Shown here one piece after another: positions 16,001 to 25,559 of a stretch of DNA of 61,942 bases (the stretch's first letter is position 1; each line of letters begins with the position of its first letter). Source of the stretch: Achromobacter deleyi (lineage in GTDB: Bacteria; Pseudomonadota; Gammaproteobacteria; Burkholderiales; Burkholderiaceae_B); NCBI RefSeq assembly GCF_902859705.1, contig NZ_CADIJO010000031.1, positions 1 through 61,942 of the forward strand, given 5' to 3'. Under the pieces are notes generated by a model. That model ran no database searches, was not told the origin of the DNA, and saw nothing but the letters and a program-made list of their open reading frames with translations. The position numbers were made by a program, and so were the translations under genes.

Positions 16001-18709
16001 TCAGGCGTATTGCGGGTTGGCTTTGTTCGGATTGATGCCGTACTTCTTGATGGCTTCGGCCACCTTGGCAACCGGCACCTTGCCTTCGTCGGCCAGCGCG
16101 CGCAGCGCGGCGACCACGACGAAGTGGCGATCCACTTCGAAGTGCTCACGCAGCTTGGCACGGAAATCCGAGCGGCCGAAACCGTCGGTGCCCAGCACCT
16201 TGTATTCGCGGCCCTTGGGCACGAACGGGCGGATCTGGTCGGCGAACAGCTTCATGTAGTCGGTCGACGCGATGATCGGGCCTTCCGTCTTGGCCAGCTG
16301 CTCGGTGACGTAGGCCACCTGGGGCTTCTTCTCGTCGGGGTGCAGCATGTTGTGGCGCTCGGCGTCCAGGCCGTTGCGGCGCAGCTCGGTGAAGCTGGTG
16401 ACGCTCCAGAGGTCGGATGCCACGCCCCAATCGGCTTCCAGCAGCTCTTGCGCGGCCATGACTTCGCGCAGGATCGTGCCCGAACCCATCAGTTGCACGC
16501 GGTTCTTGCCCTTGCCGTGCGACTTGAGCTTGTACATGCCCTTGATGATGCCTTCCTCGTCGCCCTGGGTCAGACCGGGCTGCGGGTAGTTTTCGTTCAT
16601 CACCGTCAGGTAGTAGTAGACGTTTTCCTGGTCTTCCACCATGCGCTTCAGGCCATGCTGGATGATGACGGCCAGTTCATGGCCGAACGTCGGGTCGTAC
16701 GAGACGCAGTTGGGGATGGTCGAGGCCAGGATATGGCTGTGGCCGTCTTCGTGCTGCAAGCCTTCGCCGTTCAGCGTGGTGCGGCCCGCGGTGCCGCCCA
16801 GGAGGAAGCCGCGCGCCTGCATGTCGCCGGCAGCCCAGGCCAGGTCGCCGATGCGCTGGAACCCGAACATCGAGTAGTAGATGAAGAACGGGATCATGAT
16901 GCGGTTGTTCGAGGAGTACGACGTGGCCGCCGCAATCCACGAGCTCATCGCGCCCGCTTCGTTGATGCCTTCCTGCAGGAGCTGGCCGTCGGCCGCTTCC
17001 TTGTAGTACATGACCTGGTCCTTGTCGACCGGGGTGTACTTCTGGCCTTCCGGCGCGTAGATGCCGATCTGGCGGAACAGGCCTTCCATGCCGAAGGTAC
17101 GCGATTCGTCGGCCAGGATCGGCACGACGCGCGGACCCAGTTCCTTGTCGCGCAGCACCTGGTTCAGGATGCGCACGAAAGCCTGGGTGGTGGAGATCTC
17201 ACGGCCTTCGGCGGTGGGTTCCAGCACGGCCTTGAAGGCTTCCAGGGCAGGCGCCTTCAGTTGCTCGTCGGCCTTGGCGCGGCGGCGCGGCAGGTAGCCG
17301 CCCAGCGCGGCGCGGCGCTCGTGCAGGTACTTCATTTCGGGCGAATCTTCGGCCGGCTTGAAGTACGGCAGGTCGGCCAGCTGGTCGTCCGGGATGGGGA
17401 TGCCGAAGCGGTCGCGGAATTCGCGGATCGAGTCCAGTTCCAGCTTCTTTTGCTGGTGGGTCGGGTTCTTGGCCTGGCCCACGTGGCCCATGCCGTAGCC
17501 CTTGATGGTCTTGGCCAGGATGACGGTCGGCTGGCCGGTGTGGCTGGTCGCGGCGTCGAACGCGGCGTAGACCTTGTGGGGATCGTGGCCGCCGCGGTTC
17601 AGGCGCCAGATGTCTTCGTCGCTCATGCGCGACACGGCTTCAAGCAGCTTGGGGTGCTTGCCGAAGAAGTGCTCGCGCACGAACTTGCCGTCGTTGGCCT
17701 TGTACGCCTGGTACTCGCCGTCGACGGTTTCTTCCATGATCTTGCGCAGGATGCCTTCCTTGTCGTGCGCCAGCAGCGGGTCCCAGTAGCCGCCCCAGAT
17801 CAGCTTGATGACGTTCCAGCCCGAACCGCGGAAGTCGCCTTCGAGTTCCTGGATGATCTTGCCGTTGCCGCGCACCGGGCCGTCCAGGCGCTGCAGGTTG
17901 CAGTTGACGACGAAGATCAGGTTGTCGAGCTTTTCGCGGGCCGCCAGGGCGATGGCGCCCAGCGACTCGGGTTCGTCCATTTCGCCGTCGCCGCAGAACA
18001 CCCAGACCTTGCGGTTGCTGGTGTCGGCGATCCCGCGGGCGTGCAGGTACTTCAGGAAACGGGCCTGGTAGATGGCCATCAGCGGGCCCAGGCCCATCGA
18101 CACCGTGGGGAACTGCCAGAAGTCGGGCATCAGCTTCGGATGCGGGTACGACGACAGGCCCTTGCCGTCCACTTCCTGGCGGAAGTGGTTCAGCTGTTCT
18201 TCGGTCAGGCGGCCTTCGAGGTAGGCGCGGCCGTACATGCCGGGCGAGGTGTGGCCCTGGAAGTAGACCAGGTCGCCGCCGTGGCCTTCGTCTTCGGCGT
18301 GCCAGAAGTGATTCTGGCCGCAGCCGATCATGGTGGCCAGCGAGGCGAACGACGCGATGTGGCCGCCCAGGTCGCCGCCGTCCGGCGGGTTGTGCTTGTT
18401 GGCCTTGACCACCATGGCCATGGCGTTCCAGCGCACGTACGAGCGGATGCGCGATTCCAGTTCCAGGTTGCCCGGATGCGCGGGCTCCAGGCCCGGGGGA
18501 ATCGTGTTGACGTAAGCGGTATTCGGCGAGAACGGGATGTGGGCGCCGGAACGACGGGCTTCGTCGATCAGGCGTTCCAGCAGGTAATGTGCGCGCTGCG
18601 GTCCTTCGCGATCAAGGACTGCCGCCAGGGCTTCGAGCCACTCCTGGGTTTCAAGGGTGTCTTCGTCGTTGGCAGCCTGCACGGCGCCAGCCTGGGCGAA
18701 AGAGGACAT
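16001..18709 (-). CDS. aceE: Pyruvate dehydrogenase E1 component (homodimeric)
   Basis: 902 aa, the size of the homodimeric E1 of Gram-negative bacteria. The thiamine-diphosphate motif GDGEMDEPES followed by NLIFVVNCNLQRLDG is visible, as are EARRSGAHIPFSPNTAYVNTI near the N-terminus and the transketolase-type middle and C-terminal domains. It decarboxylates pyruvate and loads the acetyl group on E2. I start at 18709, where AGGAG lies 8 nt upstream; an ATG at 18772 gives a non-homologous extension of 21 residues. First gene of aceE-aceF-lpdA. Confidence 0.97.
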   Translation of the reverse strand: MSSFAQAGAVQAANDEDTLETQEWLEALAAVLDREGPQRAHYLLERLIDEARRSGAHIPFSPNTAYVNTIPPGLEPAHPGNLELESRIRSYVRWNAMAMVVKANKHNPPDGGDLGGHIASFASLATMIGCGQNHFWHAEDEGHGGDLVYFQGHTSPGMYGRAYLEGRLTEEQLNHFRQEVDGKGLSSYPHPKLMPDFWQFPTVSMGLGPLMAIYQARFLKYLHARGIADTSNRKVWVFCGDGEMDEPESLGAIALAAREKLDNLIFVVNCNLQRLDGPVRGNGKIIQELEGDFRGSGWNVIKLIWGGYWDPLLAHDKEGILRKIMEETVDGEYQAYKANDGKFVREHFFGKHPKLLEAVSRMSDEDIWRLNRGGHDPHKVYAAFDAATSHTGQPTVILAKTIKGYGMGHVGQAKNPTHQQKKLELDSIREFRDRFGIPIPDDQLADLPYFKPAEDSPEMKYLHERRAALGGYLPRRRAKADEQLKAPALEAFKAVLEPTAEGREISTTQAFVRILNQVLRDKELGPRVVPILADESRTFGMEGLFRQIGIYAPEGQKYTPVDKDQVMYYKEAADGQLLQEGINEAGAMSSWIAAATSYSSNNRIMIPFFIYYSMFGFQRIGDLAWAAGDMQARGFLLGGTAGRTTLNGEGLQHEDGHSHILASTIPNCVSYDPTFGHELAVIIQHGLKRMVEDQENVYYYLTVMNENYPQPGLTQGDEEGIIKGMYKLKSHGKGKNRVQLMGSGTILREVMAAQELLEADWGVASDLWSVTSFTELRRNGLDAERHNMLHPDEKKPQVAYVTEQLAKTEGPIIASTDYMKLFADQIRPFVPKGREYKVLGTDGFGRSDFRAKLREHFEVDRHFVVVAALRALADEGKVPVAKVAEAIKKYGINPNKANPQYA

Positions 18710-19070
18710 CGTGTGTCTCCTGTTGGGGTTCGTTCGTGACCACACCCGCTTATTTGATCTACTCGCGGACACGCCATGGTAGCTGGGATCAACCGGGCTA
18801 CCCTGCCATGCATGGGTCGGGGTGTTGTGCTAGAGACCGGCTACTGGATGAGCGGTATCTCTCTATCAGCCGGCATTCTAAGAAAGAAGATTAACCGGTC
18901 GCAAGGAAAATTTCATGTTGCGGTACGGCATTTCATAATGCGAAAATATGAATGCAAGCTGAAAAGGATGAGAGCCACTTTTTTAGCCGATCTCCTTGTT
19001 CGCGGGCTTGATTCCCGGCAATTCCGTTCCGACACGCACTAAAATGCCGGGTCTATCCGGCCCGAATTCC
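18710..19070. promoter_or_regulatory. Divergent aceE / sensor-kinase control region
   Basis: 361 bp with no convincing gene. It contains an inverted repeat GGTAGC (18778-18783)-N13-GCTACC (18797-18802), about 70 bp upstream of aceE, a CCATGCATGG palindrome at 18806-18815, and a smaller GCATT-TCAT-AATGC repeat (18928-18941) inside an AT-rich stretch from about 18885 to 18960. These are candidate operators for pyruvate-dehydrogenase control; no known PdhR-type site was recognised. Confidence 0.5.
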
Positions 19071-20825
19071 ATGTCCAGCGCGCCCAAGTCCAATATACCC
19101 ACGCCGTTCCACGACCACGCCCGCACGCGCCGCCGCGGGGTGTACTGGGTCACGCCCGCGATGGTGCTGATCCTCTATATCTGTGTGATGGGGGTGTTCT
19201 TCTGGTTGCAGCGCATCCATGACGACAGCGTCATGTTCGTGACCATCGACCAGGAAATGCGGCAGCAGCGCCTGATCTGGGTGGTGCTGGCGCTGTCCTG
19301 CGTGATCGTCATCAGCCTCCTGATGCTGTGGCGCTATACCCGTTTTCGCTCGGCGGCCGAGGCCGCGCTCATCGCCGAAACGGGTTTTCGCCGCGCCATG
19401 GAAAACTCCATGTCCACCGGCATGCGGGTGCTCGACATGGAAGGCCGCATCGCCTACGTCAACCCGGCGTTCTGCCGCATGATCGGCTGGAACGAAGCCG
19501 ACCTGATCGGCCGCAGCCCGCCCTTCCCATATTGGGTGCCCGGCCGCCACGAGCAGCACCAGCACACGCTGGACGTGCTGATGTCCGGCAAGACGCCCAG
19601 CAGCGGCCTGGAAGTCGAGGCCCAGCGGCGCGACGGCTCGCGCTTCACGGCGCGCATGTACGTGTCGCCCCTGCTGGACCCCAACGGCAACCAGATCGGC
19701 TGGATGACGTCCATGACCGACATCACCGAGCCCAAGCGCATCCGCGAGGCCCTGACGGCCGCGCACGAACGCTTCATGACGGTGCTGGAAGGCCTGGATG
19801 ACGCCATCTCGGTCACGGCCGATACCCACGACGGGCTTGAGCTGCTGTTCGCCAACCGCACTTACCGCCGCGTGTTCGGCGCCCAGACGGGCGGCCACGA
19901 CGAACTGCTGGCCGGCCGCCGCGGCCGCTTCACCGATGAGTCCGTCGAAGTGTTCGCGCCGTCGGTGCAGCGCTGGTTCGAAGTGCACCACCGCATGCTG
20001 GCCTGGACCGACGGGCGCCGCGTGCGCATGCAGGTGGCGCGCGACATCACCGAGCGCCGCACCCACGAAGAAGCCTCGCGCGTGCAGCAGGAAAAGATCC
20101 AGCTGACCAGCCGCCTGACCACCATGGGCGAAATGGCCTCGTCGCTGGCGCACGAGCTGAACCAGCCCCTGACCGCCATCGCCAACTACAGCATGGGCGC
20201 CGTGGCCCTGGTCAAGGCCGGCCACACCAGCCCCAACATGCTGTTGCCCGCCCTGGAAAAGGCCGCCTCGCAGGCCGAGCGCGCCGGCAAGATCATCAGC
20301 CGCATCCGCGAATTCGTGAAGCGCAGCGAGCCGCGCCGCCAGCGCGTGGCCATCGGCCGCATTGTCGACAATGCCATCGGCTTTGCCGAAATCGACGCCC
20401 GCAAGCGCCGCATCCGCATCGACAGTTTCGTGCCGTCCAACGCCCCCGACGTGCTGGCTGACCCCATCCTGATCGAACAGGTGCTGCTCAATTTGCTCAA
20501 GAATGGCCTGGAAGCCATGGAAAAGAGCGAGTCCGACGAGCTCAAGGTGGCGGTCATCCTGCACGAACAGCACATCGAAGTGGCGGTGGTCGACCGCGGC
20601 CACGGCCTGGCCGAGCCGGAACGCCTGTTCGAACCCTTCTTCAGCACCAAGACCCAGGGCCTGGGCATGGGACTGAATATCTGCCGTACCATTATCGAAT
20701 CGCACCACGGCCGCCTTTGGGCGGACCCCAATCCCGCCGGCGGTACTATTTTCCGCTTTACCCTGCCCTGCGCTGCGTCTCAGACGCAGGCTCAGAATGA
20801 TCAGTCCGAGGAGTTGCACGCATGA
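19071..20825 (+). CDS. PAS-domain sensor histidine kinase (FixL/DctB type)
   Basis: 584 aa from the ATG at 19071 (another in-frame ATG is at 19044; neither has a clear ribosome-binding site). Two membrane helices lie near residues 27-47 and 68-88 with a short periplasmic loop. PAS domains follow (MENSMSTGMRVLDMEGRIAYVNPAFCRMIGW, and a second, weaker one before DITERRTHEE). The kinase core has H-box SLAHELNQPLTAIANY with His361, and an ATPase end with DRGHGLAEP and GLGMGLNICRTIIESHHG. Its stop overlaps the start of the FixJ-type regulator (ATGA), so they are partners. Whether the PAS domains bind haem or another ligand cannot be read from the sequence. Confidence 0.9.
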   Translation: MSSAPKSNIPTPFHDHARTRRRGVYWVTPAMVLILYICVMGVFFWLQRIHDDSVMFVTIDQEMRQQRLIWVVLALSCVIVISLLMLWRYTRFRSAAEAALIAETGFRRAMENSMSTGMRVLDMEGRIAYVNPAFCRMIGWNEADLIGRSPPFPYWVPGRHEQHQHTLDVLMSGKTPSSGLEVEAQRRDGSRFTARMYVSPLLDPNGNQIGWMTSMTDITEPKRIREALTAAHERFMTVLEGLDDAISVTADTHDGLELLFANRTYRRVFGAQTGGHDELLAGRRGRFTDESVEVFAPSVQRWFEVHHRMLAWTDGRRVRMQVARDITERRTHEEASRVQQEKIQLTSRLTTMGEMASSLAHELNQPLTAIANYSMGAVALVKAGHTSPNMLLPALEKAASQAERAGKIISRIREFVKRSEPRRQRVAIGRIVDNAIGFAEIDARKRRIRIDSFVPSNAPDVLADPILIEQVLLNLLKNGLEAMEKSESDELKVAVILHEQHIEVAVVDRGHGLAEPERLFEPFFSTKTQGLGMGLNICRTIIESHHGRLWADPNPAGGTIFRFTLPCAASQTQAQNDQSEELHA

Positions 20826-21448
20826 ACACGCCCCACCTGTCGAGCACGGTATTCATTGTTGATGACGACGAAGCGGTCCGCGATTCGCTGCGCTGGCTGC
20901 TGGAAGCCAACGGCTATCGCGTCCGCGCCTACGCCAGCGGCGAATCCTTCCTGGAAGACTACGACGCCAGCCAGATCGGGGTGCTGATCGCCGACGTGCG
21001 CATGCCCGGCATGAGCGGCCTGGAACTGCAAGAGCAGCTCATCGCCCGCAACGCCCCGCTGCCCATCGTCTTCATCACCGGCCACGGCGACGTGCCCATG
21101 GCCGTGTCGACCATGAAGAAAGGCGCCGTCGACTTCCTCGAAAAGCCGTTCAACGAATCCGACCTGCGCGAAATCGTGGCGCGCATGCTTGAGCAGGCCA
21201 CGCAACGCGTGAGCAAGCACCAGGCCCAGAAGGACCACGAAGCCATGCTGGCGCGCCTGACCGCGCGCGAGCAGCAGGTGCTGGAGCGCATCGTCGCCGG
21301 CCGCTTGAACAAGCAGATCGCCGACGACCTGGGCATCAGCATCAAGACCGTCGAGGCGCACCGCGCCAACATCATGGAAAAACTTGAAGTGACCACCGTT
21401 GCTGATTTGATGAAAGTGGCTTTGGCCAAACCCGAGGCACACGCATGA
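20822..21448 (+). CDS. FixJ/NarL-type response regulator
   Basis: 208 aa. Receiver domain with acidic pocket Asp14-Asp15-Asp16, phosphoacceptor Asp58 (IADVRMPG) and Lys in EKPF; after a linker, a LuxR-type HTH ([43 protein letters not shown]). It starts inside the kinase stop (ATGA) and its own stop overlaps folD in the same way. Likely activates transcription when phosphorylated by the upstream kinase; target genes are unknown, though the divergent pyruvate dehydrogenase operon is an obvious candidate. Confidence 0.93.
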   Translation: MNTPHLSSTVFIVDDDEAVRDSLRWLLEANGYRVRAYASGESFLEDYDASQIGVLIADVRMPGMSGLELQEQLIARNAPLPIVFITGHGDVPMAVSTMKKGAVDFLEKPFNESDLREIVARMLEQATQRVSKHQAQKDHEAMLARLTAREQQVLERIVAGRLNKQIADDLGISIKTVEAHRANIMEKLEVTTVADLMKVALAKPEAHA

Positions 21449-22296
21449 CCGCTAGGATTATCGACGGCGCTGCCCTGTCGCAGCGCATTCGCGAAGAAGT
21501 CGCCCAACGCGTCGCCGCCCTGGCCGCCAAGGGCACGCGCCCCGGGCTGGCCGTGGTGCTGGTCGGCGAAGACCCGGCGTCGCAAGTGTATGTCCGCAAC
21601 AAGGTCGCGGCCTGCGAAAAGGCCGGACTGCACTCCGTGAAAGAGCAGTACCCCGCCGACATGACCGAGGCCGACCTGCTGGCCCGCATCGACAAGCTGA
21701 ACCGCGATCCGTCCATCCACGGCATCCTGGTGCAGCTGCCGCTGCCCAAGCACATGGACTCCCACAAGGTCATCGAAGCCATCGCGGCCGAAAAGGACGT
21801 GGACGGCTTTCACATCAGCAACGCCGGCCTGCTCATGACGGGCCAGCCGCTGTTCCGTCCCTGCACGCCCTACGGCGTGATGAAGATGCTGGAATCCGAA
21901 GGCGTGGCCCTGCGCGGCGCCGAAGCCGTCATCGTGGGCGCCAGCAACATCGTGGGCAAGCCCATGGCCATGCTGCTGCTGGCCGCCGGCGCCACCATCA
22001 CGATCTGCAATTCCAAGACGCGCGACCTGGCGGCCCAGACCCGCCGCGCCGACGTCCTGGTGGTCGCCACCGGCAAGCCCGGCATGATCGACGGCTCGAT
22101 GGTCAAGCCCGGCGCCGTCGTCATCGACGTCGGCATCAACCGCGGCGCCGACGGCAAGCTGTGCGGCGACGTGGACTTCGCATCCGCCAGCCAGGTGGCC
22201 GGCGCCATCACGCCCGTGCCGGGCGGCGTAGGCCCCATGACCATCGCCATGCTGCTGGTCAACACCGTCGAAGCGGCGGAACGGGCCGCCGCCTGA
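21445..22296 (+). CDS. folD: Methylene-THF dehydrogenase / methenyl-THF cyclohydrolase FolD
   Basis: 283 aa, normal FolD length. Motifs: [13 protein letters not shown] with the catalytic Lys, [28 protein letters not shown] and the NADP-binding [12 protein letters not shown]. It interconverts methylene- and formyl-tetrahydrofolate for purine, thymidylate and formyl-Met synthesis. The ATG overlaps the regulator's stop codon by 4 nt, so its translation is coupled to the two-component system. Confidence 0.97.
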   Translation: MTARIIDGAALSQRIREEVAQRVAALAAKGTRPGLAVVLVGEDPASQVYVRNKVAACEKAGLHSVKEQYPADMTEADLLARIDKLNRDPSIHGILVQLPLPKHMDSHKVIEAIAAEKDVDGFHISNAGLLMTGQPLFRPCTPYGVMKMLESEGVALRGAEAVIVGASNIVGKPMAMLLLAAGATITICNSKTRDLAAQTRRADVLVVATGKPGMIDGSMVKPGAVVIDVGINRGADGKLCGDVDFASASQVAGAITPVPGGVGPMTIAMLLVNTVEAAERAAA

Positions 22297-22329
22297 AACC
22301 GGCCGTCCGCCCCACTGCGGCGCCCCTGT

Positions 22330-22370
22330 GGGTTTGCCCCGCGCCCTTTCGAGGGACGGGGGGCAAACCC
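22330..22370. repeat. Long perfect inverted repeat between folD and prlC
   Basis: GGGTTTGCCCC (22330-22340) pairs with GGGGCAAACCC (22360-22370); inside the loop CCCT-TTCG-AGGG forms a second stem (22344-22355). No T-run follows, so it is not a standard terminator. Either a transcript-stabilising element or a dispersed repeat. Confidence 0.6.
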
Positions 22371-22527
22371 ATAATCGTTTCTGGGCGCGGCCAGCGTCAC
22401 CCGCCGCGGCCCGCGCGCCTGCCGCAAGCGACGCCCTTGCTTTTCGGCGCGCCGCCCCAACCTGATCCTTATGTTTGCCGGTGCGCTCGCGTGCTGCCCG
22501 CCCCCCTCTTACGCAATTGGTAACGCC

Positions 22528-24594
22528 ATGACCCAGAATCCCCTGCTCGCCCCCGTCTCCGAACTGGTCGATTACCAGGCGGTCAAGCCCGCCCACGTGG
22601 TGCCGGCCATCGAAGAACTGCTGGGCATCGCCCGCCAGGCCGTGGACCGCGCCGCCGACCCGGCGCTGGCGCCCACCTGGGAAGCCGTGGTCGAGCCGCT
22701 GGATACGGCGTCCGAACGCTTGTGGCGCGCCTGGTCGGTGGCCGGCCACCTGAACGCCGTGGTCAACACGCCCGAACTGCGCGAGGCCTACAACGCCGCC
22801 CTGCCGCTGGTGACGGAATTTTCCACCTGGGTCGGCCTGCACGAAGGCTTGTACCAGCAGTACCAGCGCCTGGCCGCCGCGCCCGATTTCGCATCGTGGA
22901 CGCCGGTGCGCCGCCGCATCGTGGAAATGGCCCTGCGCGACTTCCGCCTGAGCGGCGTCGAGCTGCGCGGCGCCGACCGCGAGCGCTATGCCGCGATTTC
23001 CGACCGCGAAGCCCAGGCCTCGCAGAAATTCTCTGAAAACGTGCTGGATGCCATCGACGCGTGGTCGCTGGTGGTCGAGGACGAATCCCGCCTGAAGGGC
23101 ATCCCGGCCGACGTGCTGGCCGCCGCCCGCGCCGCCGCCGACGAAGACGGCAAGACCGGCTGGAAGCTGACGCTGAAGATGCCCTGCTACCTGCCGGTGA
23201 TGCAATACGCGCAGGACCGCACGCTGCGCGAAGCGCTGTACCGCGGCTACGGCACGGTGGCCTCTGAACAGGGCGATGCCCAGTTCGACAATTCCCCGCT
23301 GATCGAAGAACTGCTGTCGCTGCGCGCCGAAGAATCCAACCTGCTGGGGTTGGGCACGTTCGCCGCGCTGCGCCTGCAGACCCGCATGGCGCGCGACGCC
23401 GCCGAAGTCACCGGTTTCCTGCGCGACCTGGCCGCGCGCGCCAAGCCCTACGCCGAACGCGACCTGGCCGAACTGAAGGCCTACGCCGCCGCCGAACTCG
23501 GCCTGGCCGACCTGCAACCTTGGGACGTGGGCTATGCGTCCGAACGCCTGCGCGAATCGCGCTACGCGTACTCGGAAGACGAGGTCAAGCAGTACTTCAC
23601 CGAGCCGCGCGTGCTGGCCGGCCTGTTCGAGGTCATCGAAACGCTGTTCGACGTGCGCCTGGCCGAAACCCCGGTGTCGTCCTGGCATGCAGACGTGCGC
23701 GGCGTGCGCGTCGAAAGCCCCAAGGGCGACCTGATCGGCTATCTGTACCTGGACCTGTACGCCCGCTCGGGCAAGCAAAGCGGCGCCTGGGTCGACAGCG
23801 AGCGCACCCGCCGCGTCGTGGCCGGCCGCGTGCAGACGCCCATCGCCTACCTGACCTGCAATTTCTCGCGCCCCAACGGCGACCGCGCCGCCGTGCTGAC
23901 GCACGATGACGTCATCACCCTGTTCCACGAAACCGGCCACGCCCTGCACGCGCTCTTGTCCGAAGTGGACGAGCCCGGCGCCGCCGCCTTCGCCAGCGTC
24001 GAATGGGACGCCATCGAGCTGCCCTCGCAGTTCATGGAAAACTTCTGCTGGGAATGGGCCGTGGTGCAAAAGCTGTCGGCCCACGTCGATACCGGCGAAC
24101 CGCTGCCGCGCGCGCTCTACGACCGTCTGGTCGCCGCCCGCAACTACCAGAGCGGCATGCAGACCGTGCGCCAGATCGAATTCGCGCTGTTCGACATGCT
24201 GATGCACGACCGCGCCAAGGGCGCGTCCATCGACGAAGTGCTGGCCCTGCTGCAGCAGGTGCGCAGCGAGGTCGCGGTGCTGTTCCCGCCGGCCTGGCAC
24301 CGCCTGCCGCACGCGTTCTCGCACCTGTTCGCAGGCGGCTACGGCGCGGGCTACTACAGCTACAAGTGGGCCGAGGTGCTGTCCGCCGACGCTTACGAGG
24401 CCTTTGAAGAAGCGGCCGCTGGCCAGGCAGGCAACGCCCTGGGCACGCTGGACCCGGCCACCGGCGCGCGTTTCCGCCGCGAAGTGCTGGCCGTGGGCGG
24501 ATCGCGTCCGGCCGCCGAATCGTTCGCCGCGTTCCGTGGCCGTGCGCCGCGCATCGACGCCTTGCTGCGTCACAGCGGCATGCAGCCGGCCTGA
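22528..24594 (+). CDS. prlC: Oligopeptidase A (M3 metallopeptidase)
   Basis: 688 aa. I start at the ATG at 22528 (MTQNPLLAPV), which aligns with the start of E. coli OpdA; the open frame runs 19 residues further upstream. The zinc site is HETGH at residues 467-471, with the third ligand region ASVEWDAIELPSQFMENFCWE just after. The C-terminal GYGAGYYSYKWAEVLSADAYEAF is characteristic of the family. A cytoplasmic enzyme that cleaves signal peptides and other short peptides. It follows folD after a 231-bp gap that contains a strong inverted repeat. Confidence 0.95.
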   Translation: MTQNPLLAPVSELVDYQAVKPAHVVPAIEELLGIARQAVDRAADPALAPTWEAVVEPLDTASERLWRAWSVAGHLNAVVNTPELREAYNAALPLVTEFSTWVGLHEGLYQQYQRLAAAPDFASWTPVRRRIVEMALRDFRLSGVELRGADRERYAAISDREAQASQKFSENVLDAIDAWSLVVEDESRLKGIPADVLAAARAAADEDGKTGWKLTLKMPCYLPVMQYAQDRTLREALYRGYGTVASEQGDAQFDNSPLIEELLSLRAEESNLLGLGTFAALRLQTRMARDAAEVTGFLRDLAARAKPYAERDLAELKAYAAAELGLADLQPWDVGYASERLRESRYAYSEDEVKQYFTEPRVLAGLFEVIETLFDVRLAETPVSSWHADVRGVRVESPKGDLIGYLYLDLYARSGKQSGAWVDSERTRRVVAGRVQTPIAYLTCNFSRPNGDRAAVLTHDDVITLFHETGHALHALLSEVDEPGAAAFASVEWDAIELPSQFMENFCWEWAVVQKLSAHVDTGEPLPRALYDRLVAARNYQSGMQTVRQIEFALFDMLMHDRAKGASIDEVLALLQQVRSEVAVLFPPAWHRLPHAFSHLFAGGYGAGYYSYKWAEVLSADAYEAFEEAAAGQAGNALGTLDPATGARFRREVLAVGGSRPAAESFAAFRGRAPRIDALLRHSGMQPA

Positions 24595-24609
24595 GGCCTG
24601 CGCACAGCG

Positions 24610-25353
24610 TTACTGCCCGCCGGGCCGGCGCGCTGACACCACCAGCCAGCGCCCGTGCAGCGATGAATCCGACCCAGCCTGCCGCCAGAAGTGGCGGCTG
24701 GGTTCGTCCTGGGCGCGTTTGAGGCGGGCTTGGCAATCGCGCCGCGCCGGCCACGCCAGCAGCCGGTCAAGCCAGGGGCCCTGGCCGGCTTCGACCACAT
24801 TGTGCAGGGTGATGTCGGCAAAGCCCTGGTCCGCCAGCAGCCGATGCAATTGCACGAAGCCCCAGGGCAACGGCATCGCACTCGCGGTGCCGCCGGGCGG
24901 GCTCGATTGCGCCGAGGAACCGGCCTGGAACCCACGCTTGAGCGCCTGAAGCCGGGCACGCACATCGGCCGCATTCGGCGCGGTCAGCACCAGCGTGCCG
25001 CCGGGGCGCAACGCTTGGCGCAACGCCTGGACCAGCAGGCCGGGATCGGCCGCCTGATGGATGGCTTCGCTGCAGACGACCGCGTCGTACGGTGCCTGCA
25101 CGGGCAGCGGCGATTCCAGGTCGTGCACCGTCAGCCGGCGATAGCCATTGGCCGATTCGGGCAAGCCGGCCGGGCCGATGCCGTCCACCTCGACGTCGCG
25201 CCCCGTGGCCGGGCGCGCCATGTCGCCCAGCCAACCGCGGTTGCACGGGGCATCCAGCACGCTGTCCGCCCGCCGGCTGCGCAGGATGTCCAGCACTACC
25301 GGGTAATACGGAAAATAGGGATAGCCCAGCGCATGGGTGGCCGCAGTATTCAT
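24610..25353 (-). CDS. Class I SAM-dependent methyltransferase
   Basis: 247 aa from the ATG at 25353; the open frame extends 34 residues upstream without homology. Motif I is VLDAPCNRGWLGD (about residues 32-44), a variant of the usual DxGxGxG. DAVVCSEAIHQAADP and a post-motif LRPGGTLVLTAPN fit the Methyltransf_11 type. Substrate unknown. It converges on prlC with a 15-bp gap and is divergent from the SCO gene. Confidence 0.8.
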   Translation of the reverse strand: MNTAATHALGYPYFPYYPVVLDILRSRRADSVLDAPCNRGWLGDMARPATGRDVEVDGIGPAGLPESANGYRRLTVHDLESPLPVQAPYDAVVCSEAIHQAADPGLLVQALRQALRPGGTLVLTAPNAADVRARLQALKRGFQAGSSAQSSPPGGTASAMPLPWGFVQLHRLLADQGFADITLHNVVEAGQGPWLDRLLAWPARRDCQARLKRAQDEPSRHFWRQAGSDSSLHGRWLVVSARRPGGQ

Positions 25354-25559
25354 GGATGACGCCTCGCCGGTTCGGTTACTGACACGGCCCTGAATGTATG
25401 CGCTGCCGCGCGCCGCGGGGGCCGTTTTGGCAGAAGGCCAACAATATTCAGACAAAGCTTCACAAGTGCCCTTTGCGCCAGGACAAGTCCGCGTCTGCCG
25501 GCCCGCCGGCCGCCCCCACCCAAGCAGGTAGAATCGACGGGTTTATCCCCCAACCGGCG

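Noticed and set aside
12431..18739. Plus-strand open frame of about 2100 codons opposite the pyruvate dehydrogenase operon
   Set aside because: It is the mirror of three clearly recognised genes on the other strand. Long antisense frames are expected in GC-rich coding DNA, and the translation is low-complexity His/Arg/Gly/Ala with no domain.
18776..19042. 88-codon plus-strand frame in the aceE / sensor-kinase gap
   Set aside because: No ribosome-binding site, no family resemblance, and it overlaps the inverted repeats that look regulatory.
20959..24573. Minus-strand open frame of about 1200 codons over the response regulator, folD and prlC
   Set aside because: Runs through three well supported plus-strand genes and gives no recognisable protein.
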